A stretch of 64,000 nucleotides of DNA. It comes from Lycium barbarum (taxonomy: Eukaryota; Streptophyta; Magnoliopsida; Solanales; Solanaceae). The position numbers and the translations under genes were made by a program. The stretch covers positions 19,763,885 to 19,827,884 of the forward strand of contig NC_083337.1 of assembly GCF_019175385.1 (NCBI RefSeq), given 5' to 3'. The notes below the pieces were generated by a model. It was not told the DNA's origin and did not search any database. It saw nothing but the letters and a program-made list of their open reading frames with translations. Shown piece by piece: positions 34,249-43,516 of this stretch (position 1 is its first letter; every line of letters begins with the position of its first letter).

Positions 34249-34250
34249 CT

Positions 34251-35170
34251 TGATAACAACGAGGTTAGGGAGATCCCAAATCTATAATTAAAATATAAGA
34301 AGTGCGGAAGCAAATATAGAAAAGAATCTAAAAACTAGAAAATAAAAGATATGGGAAATTCGAAGGAACAATCCACGAATTTCCAAGAACGTTAGTTCTA
34401 AAGTCTTGACAAGATCCAAGTAGCAACATATAGATTTATAGGAAGAAATATAACGCCTTTACTTGAGATAACAAATCAAAAACAGTAGATTAGGATCCTG
34501 ACCGCTTTGTGAGTAACTTAAGACAACAATTAGTATTTAGAACTAACCGCCTTCGAAAGAATACCAAAAAGAAATCAAAGATATCAAGGAAGAAATTATC
34601 TTACTACCCTGAACTAGGAACTAGTTAGGTTGAAAGATAAATCCTAAAGTAATGCCACAAAGGTTCAAAAGAACTCTGAATATAATATATTCTTCAAAAT
34701 CTCATTTACAATGAATGACAATCACCCCTTTATATAGTTGTAAAGAAGGAGCTAGTCAAAATAGAAATAAATGAGAATTATCTTCCCTAGAAGTATAGAT
34801 GACTTCCCACACTTGGACCAAGGCAGTCAACATAGATTAAAACAACCTAGAAGACTACCCACACTTGGACCAATGCAAGTCAACATAGATAAAAACAACA
34901 ATTAAATATTTATTCTAGAAACTAATATTTGGGCTAATTTTGGGCTGCTGGAAACTTCTTCTTTTGGGGCTGATTTGGGTCTCATTTCATCTAACTTTGG
35001 ACTTTAATTTGGGCCTCCAAATAGGTGTAAGACTTGAAGAAAAAATCTGAATAGGGCTGGAGCTCTTCTGCCATCACAAGACAATTTTTTAATTGCTAAT
35101 TGAAGCCCGTTGATCTTGACATAACATTTCCTTGTCCTTCAATGGAGTTGAGCTTCCATGGCTGCTATCA
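34251..35170 (-). repeat. Gag-only element 5' LTR
   Basis: 920 bp, with the same edges as the other copy. It contains the extra block near 34588-34678. The TATA box on minus is at about 34728-34737. Confidence 0.9.
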
Positions 35171-36248
35171 ATATGCGAGCAACACCTGCTAGACGTAGGG
35201 GCAACCTGCGAGATACATCTGATACCGTAGATGATGCCATTTGTACATTGACTTTGGCTCAACCTGCAGAAGCTTGGTGGAACCTGCGGTTAGCAGGTTG
35301 CACCTGCGGCTCGCATGTTATGCACGTGGGGGTATTTTTGTCCAAAACTGGTGCACATTTTTGGGATGTTATAAATACCCTTCTAGGGTTTTGCAAATGT
35401 ATTCTCTATTCAGTTTTTGTTGTCTCTTAGTATTAAAAACATTTAGTGTTGGTTGTTGAAGACTTTAAGAAGAATCTTGTACTTTTGTCATCATCTTTGA
35501 TTACCTTTGTAAGCATTATGGATATTTACTTTACTCTTGTCTTTTATTTAATGAAAATGAGTAGCTAATCCCATTAGCTAAGGTTGTGGTGTGTTGGTTA
35601 TGTGATTGGGTTTTTGTATTCCAACTATATTTATATGTTAAAAGGTGTTTTCTATTAACTCTTCAAGCTTGAACTACTTATAATGGTGGCCATTATTTGT
35701 GCCTAAATTCTTTTACTTTTCTTGGAAAAGAAAGTAGAAGTTAGGAAAAGAGTTAAATAGCAAGAATTTGGGGCTTTAAACCACATCTAATAGCTTGAGC
35801 TAGGAATACGAAAGCTACTTGAAACTAAAATGGGTGTTCACATGTGTAACATTCTACGGCTTGGAAAAGCTTAGTAATGAGATTTACAAATTTGGTTGAA
35901 AGACTTTTGGTAAAATTAAGTAATCTGTTGTTTACTACATCTAAACATACAAAATAAGTTGAATTGATACCTAGTTGCATTAGTTTCCGTTGGAACTACA
36001 ACCATAGTCCTTTTATCAACTGATTAAACTCACAACAAGATTTCTCTAGCAATTAGTGCGACAAACTTAAAATCAAACATTATTTATACCCCCTTCCCTA
36101 GAAATATAGACTATTAGTTGAGCATTACACTGGCTAAGTACATATCTTCATCGTATTCCCTATGGGATTCGACCCTAACCTCGTTGGGTTCTATATTTGA
36201 CCAATGACCATTTTACTCCTATGTTAACGGTGTATTTTGGGCGTATCA

Positions 36249-36324
36249 ATCCCCTCTCCAGTCCGTACAAATTGTTAATGAGTTCCCAAAGGTATTTCCG
36301 AAGGTTCTTGCCGGAGTTCCTCTC
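36249..36324 (+). pseudogene. Tekay copy B pol sliver
   Basis: These 76 bases encode LQSVQIVNEFPKVFPKVLAG, the link before RT that follows DTDTQTPT in copy A. It continues the copy B frame broken at 18483. A minus-strand Ogre LTR edge begins immediately after, at 36325. The rest of copy B must lie beyond the window. Confidence 0.8.
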
Positions 36325-36405
36325 TGTAACAGTTCGCATTTCACGGGCGAGGTTTGCGGTCGACAGCTACTTCAAACTCGTTGGTTCTCTCTCGGACTTT
36401 ATTTT
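36325..36405 (-). repeat. Ogre-2 LTR terminal piece
   Basis: On minus it ends ...CGAACTGTTACA at 36325. Its gaagtagctgtc, cctcgcccgtga and gttaca landmarks match the Ogre-1 LTR end at about 225-266. It is separated from the main LTR by the Tekay insertion; the duplicated ATTTT flanks the cut. Confidence 0.75.
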
Positions 36406-37083
36406 TGTCACGACCCAACCGGAGGGCTATGACGGGCACGCGGTGCTAACCCACCCGTGCACCTCTTATCATACATTTTCAATCACATCTAGGTGAGCCA
36501 CATGGCTTACTCATAATTTAAATACGTCAATAGAGCTAATCTTATTTGGCAACGACATATTCATATCATCATCAACAACAATGCCCATATCCATATACAC
36601 AAGCCGATGAGGCTATCAAAATGATATACAAAATATGCACTGACAAGGTTGTAAGACATCTAACCATACACAACTGTCTACGAGCCTCTAAGGAGAGCAT
36701 GTAACATCATATAGGCGGGACAGGATCCCGCCATGCCCATATCTATGCACAAAAAAGAATAATACCCAAAAGTTGTAGCTCCGGATGAAATGGAGCTTCT
36801 CTATGTAGTCCTTGAAAAGAAATCTATGGATCAATCCTGTTTCCCTGTCCAGCTGTGGGCATGACGCAGCGTTCACAAGAAAAAGGACATTAGTACGATT
36901 AATGTACTGAGTATGTAAAGCATAATCAACATCATAGTAGAAGCATAAGAGACAGCATAAGATATATCATAAGATGGGAGAATAAGGAGGTGATAGAGTC
37001 ATTTGTACCTCTAGTGTCCTTCATCATATCTACTTAATTATCATTCATAGGGACCTTTCATTTCCAATACTTGCTCATGACTA

Positions 37084-37088
<5 letters not shown>

Positions 37089-37154
<66 letters not shown>
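37089..37154. repeat. (AT)33 microsatellite
   Basis: This is a pure AT run of 66 bases. The sister LTR has only about six units at 44224-44235. Confidence 0.95.
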
Positions 37155-37159
<5 letters not shown>

Positions 37160-38393
37160 CATACGTTTGTATTCGTATTCGTATTTGTGTCCCTATCATA
37201 ACCGACCATGAAGGTTCGGTGGTTCACACACCCGGCCATGACAAGGCTCGGTGATTATACATACTTTGCCCTACCAAGGCTCAGTGTTATCCGTACCCAA
37301 CTGCAGTGGTGTGCGCGCGATAGGTATCATACTCGGCCGTATAAGCTCGGTGTTACATAATAGTCATACATACTTAGACAAATATACATAAGAGTCATCA
37401 ACATCATTACCATCATCGTTTTCGTTACATCTATCTGTAGAGGATCAACTACATATAAAGGGAAGCAATAGGGTCGTGAAAGTATCGAGAATCGTGAGTT
37501 TTAGTAATCTCAGAGATAGAGTCACTTGGAAGACATTATGGAACTCATGAAAGAGTATACATCAAAGGAACCGTGCCTTAATGAAAGAAGGATTAGCCTT
37601 ACATACCTCTTTGTCTTCTTAAGTAATTAACGTTAACCGTCGAATCTTTAACCATCTACATTAGAAGGATTCATACCATAGTTAAGCCTTAATGATACTC
37701 TTAAGCCTAAACTAGAATAATTCACGATTTAACGAAAATTGGGCAGCATTTCTCCTATTCCATCGACTTCCACTATACTACAATACAACTCCCAAACACC
37801 CACAATAACATCCACAATATCACAATCAAGTAATCACATTTCATTAAGCCTTCAATATTCATTCTCAAACTCAACTCAGACTAGCAACTTCATACCAATT
37901 TTTGCACATTTTCATAAAATGCTTCCTCGTCACCATTATTACCTTCCATAACAAGATTATATCCGTATCATACTAAGAATCATGACTTAAGTTAGCTTAC
38001 GAATCACAAACATCATAAAAGCAACACTTAGACTTCATTTTCTACTTCCTTCTTCTACCCAAGTTTTTCTACAACCAAGCATTCTCAATAACATGAAATA
38101 AGCATGGAAACTAACCTTATTATCCCATAGGAACAAGCTTTGAAGCAGCTATCAACTTGTGCAAAAACCCTAGCAACAATGCCCAAGAATTTCTTGAAAT
38201 CTACCAACCTTAGGAAGCATTCTAACACATGAACACTTTGATTCTTGCTATTTGATCTTTCTAATCTCTTGGGTTTGAGTGAAATATGTTTGGAGAAGGG
38301 TTTTGGAGCTTTAGAGAGCTTGGAAGAAATGTGGGAAATGAAAAATGAGCAAGGGTCGACCTTGTATATAAAAAGAAAATCTAACCCGACCCG

Positions 38394-38545
38394 ATTATAC
38401 AGCCAATTATACGGGCCGTATAATTTATACGGTCCGTATAATTAGACCGTATAATCTTCCCAGGTTGCACCCTTCTCTGGAACAAATCCACAGACCATTA
38501 TACGGGCCGTATAATTTATACGGTCCGTACAAATGACCGTACAAC
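38394..38545 (-). promoter_or_regulatory. Tekay U3 word array (ACGGNCCGT), 3' LTR
   Basis: ACGGGCCGT at 38411 and ACGGTCCGT at 38429 form a pair 18 bp apart. A second pair lies at 38502 and 38520. Each word is flanked by TAT/ATA, giving larger palindromes. In element sense the array precedes a TATA box (tatatac on minus, about 38364-38371). Confidence 0.6.
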
Positions 38546-38862
38546 TTGGAATTTCCGAATTCTGTTCTCGTCGACTCGTTTGATTTCCAATACTCGTGGA
38601 ACCTTCTTGGCACTTATATAACACTTCATTAACCAAATAATAGGCCCTATAGCCACCCCTCAAGATATTTCTAAATAAACATTAGCCCAATTATAGTGGG
38701 AACCTTTACGAAAGCGACTTACATTTCACTTCCTTCAACAAACTTAGGCTCATATATTCATATAGCTTCAAAACCTTATAGTATGCATCTTAAGCTATCT
38801 AATGCTTTCCTTAACCTCGTAAGGACTTCAGAATCACCTTAAGCTCACATTAGCCTATCTCA

Positions 38863-39992
38863 TAAGGTCCAATGTACCAAGGGCTAAGCTTGCCCTTCTT
38901 GCCAAATTTCATGACGCCTTCATTGGCGACACCTTTAAAAATACCCAATCTTTCACTTGGAACTCTAAGTACCTTCGATGATTATCTATATAGGACTTCA
39001 GACGACTCTGAGCTGTTAATAATCGATCCTGTATAAGCTTGACTTTCTCTATAGCTTGCTAGACCAAGTCTGGCCTTATCAATTTGGTCTCTCCTACTTC
39101 GAACCACCCAATTGAGGATCTGCACTTTCACCCATATAAAGCCTCATACGGTGCCATTTGGATACTAGAATGATAACTATTGTTATAAGCAAATTCAATA
39201 AGTGGTAAGTGATCATTCCAACCACCTCCAAAATCATATGCATGCCCATAACATATCCTCAAGGGTCTGAATGGTACGTTCCGCTTGTCCATCAGTCTGC
39301 GGGTGAAATGTCGTCCTAAGACTCACCTGAGTCCCCAAACCTTCTTGGAATGATTTCCAAAAATTGGCTATAAACTGATTATCGGAGATAATAGACACTG
39401 GAACACCATGAAGTCGCACTATATCTTTAACATAAAGCTTTGCATAATCTTCTGCTATATATGTAGTTTTGACGGGTAAGAAATGAGTTGACTTCGTGAG
39501 TCTATCCACAATCACCCATATAGAATCATACTTACGTCGGAAATGGGGTAAGCCTGTAATGAAGTCCGTGTTAATTACTTCCCATTTCCAAGTTGGAATT
39601 TCTATAGCTTGCAATAATTCGCCCAACCTTTGGTGCTCAATTTTCACTTGCTGACAGTTGGGACATTGAGCTACAAATTCTGTGATATCTTTCTTTATCC
39701 CATTCCACCAATATATAGATTTAAGATCATGATACATCTTCGTTTCTCCGGGGTGAACGGAATAATGGGAACAATGGGCTTCTCTCATTATTTGGTGGCA
39801 TAATCCTGCAACATCAGGAATGCATAACCTGCCTCGCCATCGGAGAACTCTATCTCCAGAAATCTCAAATGATGACTTCTCCTTTTGAGGGAGTGTATTT
39901 CTGTAATGAATTAGCATGGGATCTTCGTATTGACGCTCTTTCACTTCCACTACTAGTGATGAAACCGCTGAATTTTGAATGATAGCTCCCAT
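38863..39992 (-). pseudogene. Tekay integrase
   Basis: An open frame of 252 codons (39234-39992) carries the zinc-binding region (REAHCSHYSVHPGETKMYHD, then QCPNCQQ), the catalytic core start (NTDFITGLPHFRRKYDSIWV) and [21 protein letters not shown] frameshift near 39234 is followed by [20 protein letters not shown] and FEVGETKLI in other frames, ending at GKLSPWYIGPYE near 38863. Beyond that the C-terminal region and chromodomain are absent; the frame hits LTR text. Element-sense direction is right to left. Confidence 0.88.
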
Positions 39993-40076
39993 ACTGCCTG
40001 AGTCCGCTACTCGAACTCCTAGGCTAGCTAACTGCTGGAGCTCACGAGATATCCCTCTTTTCTCTGGTTGAACATC

Positions 40077-41684
40077 TCATAAACTTCCCATAGATATACA
40101 GCTAAGAGCATCAGCCACAACATTCACTTTTCTGGGATGATACAGGATGTCAACATCGTAGTCTTTCAATAATTCCAACCACTGCCGTTGCCGTAAATTT
40201 AATTCTTTCTGCTTGAAGATATACTGAAGGCTCTTATGATCTGTATAAATATCAACGTGGACGCCATACAAACAATGTCTCCACATCTTCAATGTATGAA
40301 TCACTGCAGCCAATTCAAGATCATGGGTCGGGTAATTCTTCTCATGTTTCCGTAACTGCCTTGAAACGTACGCAATCACCTTACCATGTTGCATCAACAC
40401 ACAACCTAGCCCAATGCCTGAAGCATCACAATAGACAACATAACCTTCTGATCCCTCTAGAAGTGTCAGGACTGGGGCAGAAGTTAATCTATCCTTTAGC
40501 TCTTGGAAACTACATTCACAAGCATGTGTCCATTGAAATTTGGCTAATTTCTGGGTCAGCTTCGTGAGTGGTGCCGAAATAGAAGAAAATCCTTCTACAA
40601 ATCTCCTATAATAACCTGCTAAGCCTAGAAAACTATGAACCTTTGTAGGGGTTGTGGGCCTTGACCAAGTCTTCACGGCCTCAATCTTTTGGGTATCCAC
40701 CCGGATGCCATTAGCTGAAATAATATGCCCCGAAAAGGTCACTGAGTTCAACCAAAATTCACACTTAGAAAATTTGGCGAACAACCCTCGAGTTTGAAGA
40801 ACTCTACGAACAATAGGCAAATGATCCGCATGTTCTGACTTGGACCTAGAATATACTAGGATATCATTGATGAATACAATCACAGATAAATCTAGGAATG
40901 GCCTGAACACATTGTTCATCAAATCCATAAATACTGCCGGCGCATTAGTTAGCCCAAATGACATTACCCGGAACTCAAAATGACCATATCTTGTTCTGAA
41001 GGCTATCTTAGGAATATCTTTCTCCCTAACTCGCACTTGATGATACCCGGATCTCAAATCTATTTTTGAAAACCACTTGGCGCCTTGTAATTAATCAAAT
41101 AAATCATCAATCCTTGGAAGGGGATATTTATTCTTGATCGTCACTTTATTCCGTTGTCGATAGTCAATGCACATTCGCAAGGAGCCATCTTTCTTCCGGA
41201 CAAATAATATGGGTGCTCCCCACGGGGAAGAACTTGACCTAATAAAGCCTTTCTCATGCAAGTCCTTTAATTGCTCCTTCAACTCTTTCAACTCTGCTGG
41301 AGCCATTCTGTAAGGAGGAATAGATATGGGCTTTGTATCCGGTAGCACATCAATAGAGAAATCAATCTCCCGCTCCCGAGGGAGGCCTGGAAGCTCTTCC
41401 GGGAATACATTCGGGAACTCATTCACTACTGGGACAGGCTGAAGAGTTGGCAGTTTAGCTTCTACATCTTGAACCCGAACTGGATGGTAAATACAACCTT
41501 TCATAATCATTTTCCATGCCTTTAGATAGGAAATAAACCTACCTTTCGGGGACGCGGTATTTCCTTTCCATTCTAAAACTGGTTCTCCTAGAAACTGGAA
41601 GCGAACCATTTTCATTCGACAATCAACATTGGCATAGCAGGAAGCCAACCAATCCATGCCCATAATAACATCAAAGTCCACCAT
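40077..41684 (-). pseudogene. Tekay reverse transcriptase and RNase H
   Basis: There are two long open frames (41091-41684 and 40077-41057) parted by a stop at [15 protein letters not shown] blocks read [54 protein letters not shown]. The active site reads FINDILVYS (about 40870) where FIDD is expected, so one catalytic Asp is Asn. RNase H follows: [40 protein letters not shown] and [12 protein letters not shown]. Apart from these lesions the frame is well preserved, implying more recent activity than the + strand copies. Confidence 0.9.
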
Positions 41685-41689
41685 TTTTA

Positions 41690-43307
41690 GCTCATGTCAA
41701 TCAACCATAGTATGATGGTCACAAATCACAACTATACAATTCTTATATACACGACTAGCTATTACCAGTTCACCAACGGGTGTAGATATCTCAAAAAGTT
41801 TGATCGACTCCGGTTTGACCCCGAACTGATCCGCAATATATGGAGTGACATATGACAATGTGGAGCTCGGATCTATCAAAGCATATACATCATGAGAAAA
41901 TACCGATAATATACCTGTGACGATATCGGGAGAAGACTCAAGATCCTGGCGTCCAGCCAGAGTATAAATACGGTGCTGAAGACCACTAGAACTAGGAGCT
42001 CTCCCTCTACCCCTACCATGGCTGACTGGCACATGTGAACTTGGCCCCATAGGGCGTATAGATGATGAAGACCCGACTACCGATCCTGAAGGTTGGGTCC
42101 TACCCCTACTGCCAACCGAGGGGCAATCACGCATAATATGGCATGGCCGACCGCATGCATAGCAAACCTCTGAACCTAGTCGACACTAGCCCCAATGTAA
42201 CTTTTCGTACTAGGAACATTGTGGCACGGGTGGCCTTGCCTGACCCGAATCACCCCTGAACTAAGAACCTGAATCCCTGAAACTCTGACTCGGCCCGAAA
42301 TAAGTAGATCTGTCAAATCTCTGGCCTGTAAACCGTGGAGGTGCATTAGTCATAGAAGGGCCTGAATGCCTAGAAAACTACTGTCTTTGCCCGCCTCTAA
42401 ACTCACTCATCGGACTCGAAGATCTAGCCCTCTTGCTATACCCTCTATCATGCTCACGCTCACTTCTTTGTTGTTGTTGGATTTCCTCCAAATTCTGGGC
42501 ATGGGCTCGAATGCGTGAAATATCCATATTGTCCTGAAGGGATGCAGTCAAGCATCTATCCATCAAGTGTGGCCCTAGGCCTCTCATAAATCAGTGTACT
42601 CGGTCACCCATATCCGCTACCATGGTCGGGGCATACCTAGCCAAAGAATTAAAATGGAGACTATACTCTAAGGCACTTATACTTCTTTGCCTAAGATTCA
42701 AGAATTAATCGGCTCTAGCCCGCCGAACCTCTGGGGGCAAGTAATGTCGGAGGAAGGAATTCATAAATTCTTGCCATACCGGGGGAGATGCATTGACTCA
42801 CCGTGAAGCCATCCAAACCGTATACCAATGTACCACGACATCTCGGATTCTATAGGACGCTAACTCCACCGATTTAACGTCTGAAGCATGCATTAACCGA
42901 AGTGTCCGCAATATCCCATCAATAAAATTCTGGGGGTCCTCTTCCGGCATTGACCCGAAAAATTCCGGAGCGTTCAAGCTAATAAAATCACGGGCCCTTG
43001 CACTAACAACCCTATCACCTTGCCCTATACCTTGCCGCTGAGTCTGGGCGGCAACCAACTGAGTAAGTAAATGAATGGCCTCTTTTACATCTTGGCCTGA
43101 AGCATTCGGTGGAGGAGCTGGATGTGCTGGAGCTGGGGCTGATGCTCCGTCATGCTCCTCAGAAATAGGCACTGAGTGGGAGGACTGAGATTAAGCCGCA
43201 TTCTAGGACTCACCTTCTTTTATATCCGTTGGCAGTGCTCTTTCAGCCCGCTTTTCTGCCACTGTCTTGCCCTTTTGGGATGCCGTAGCGTTTCTCTTTA
43301 CAAGCAT
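41690..43307 (-). pseudogene. Tekay gag and protease
   Basis: The start is the ATG at 43305-43307 (MLVKRNATASQKGKTVAEKR), about 190 bp inside the primer site. The capsid part includes DFISLNAPEFFGSMPEEDPQ and WQEFMNSFLRHYLPPEVRRA. The knuckle CYACGRPCHIMRDC keeps all four CCHC ligands, although a conserved Gly is Cys. Protease reads VYALIDPSSTLSYVTPYIAD with Ser where the DPG glycine is usual. [20 protein letters not shown] closes the domain. Stops at about 43191, 42796, 42589, 42376 and 41696 break the frame. Confidence 0.87.
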
Positions 43308-43500
43308 TTCTGAAATACATAATACACGGTTAAGGAAAGAGAAATCCTTATATTATGGTTCTATCGCACGATCTTATGAAGAAAGAAGGTCATTCATTCC
43401 TAAAATGCCTGCAGCCTCCTGTTTATAAGTGTGACGCGCAACACACCCATAAATAAGACTCTACTGGACACGGCTCGTAGACACAACCTAGGACAGAACT

Positions 43501-43512
43501 GCTCTGATACCA
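43501..43512 (-). other. Tekay primer-binding site
   Basis: On minus TGGTATCAGAGC lies four bases inside the 5' LTR edge (43517), complementary to initiator tRNA-Met. Confidence 0.88.
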
Positions 43513-43516
43513 CTTT

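Larger units (their letters stand above)
30943..35170 (-). mobile_element. Gag-only non-autonomous LTR element (TR-GAG type)
   Basis: This is a 4228-bp complete element on minus. A perfect 5-bp target duplication, ATATG, flanks it at 30938-30942 and 35171-35175. The LTRs (30943-31778 and 34251-35170) are nearly identical by eye except for an 84-bp length difference. It has a tRNA-iMet primer site, a polypurine tract and a single intact ORF of 652 codons with a gag-like N-terminus. No protease, RT, RNase H or integrase is present, so it must depend on another element for copying. Low LTR divergence and the open frame mark it as the youngest complete insertion here. Plant gag-only elements are known as TR-GAGs. 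Confidence 0.9.
18484..36248 (+). mobile_element. Athila-1, near-complete, with nested insertion
   Basis: This is a gypsy (Athila) element 17.8 kb long, about 13.5 kb without the nested gag-only element. LTRs run TGTGC...GTATCA (18484-19827, and 30701-36248 interrupted). A tRNA-Asp-type primer site, gag, protease, RT, RNase H, integrase, an env-position ORF and a 3' polypurine tract are all visible on +. It splits the Tekay copy B frame: ...DTDAQIPN before and LQSVQIVNEFPKVFP after. The five-base flanks (CCTAA, ATCCC) do not match, so the target duplication has decayed or a boundary is slightly off. Confidence 0.85.
30701..36248 (+). repeat. Athila-1 3' LTR (split)
   Basis: TGTGCTATGAAATTACGACAC to GGGCGTATCA. 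Outer parts are 30701-30942 and 35176-36248; the middle is the gag-only element plus its duplicated ATATG. Net length is about 1315 bp, against 1344 bp for the 5' LTR. The U3 word array is split by the insertion, and the TATA box TATAAATAC survives at about 35370-35378. Confidence 0.85.
36406..38862 (-). repeat. Tekay 3' LTR (inner edge deleted)
   Basis: It aligns with 43517-45948 over its whole length. The first 220 bases show about 22 differences by eye, and later stretches look closer. It lacks the last 35 bases or so, which in the other copy run into ttttcgaggtgtaat. Pol text starts directly after cctatct near 38862. Confidence 0.8.

Noticed and set aside
37739..37951. 70-codon frame conserved at 37739 and 44815
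   Set aside because: The two copies are the paired LTRs of one Tekay element, so similarity reflects duplication at insertion and not coding selection.
38245..38445. 66-codon frame (MLFDLSNLLGLSEICLEKGF...) repeated at 45321
   Set aside because: It lies inside paired LTRs near the TATA box, antisense to the element. Its duplication is explained by LTR identity.
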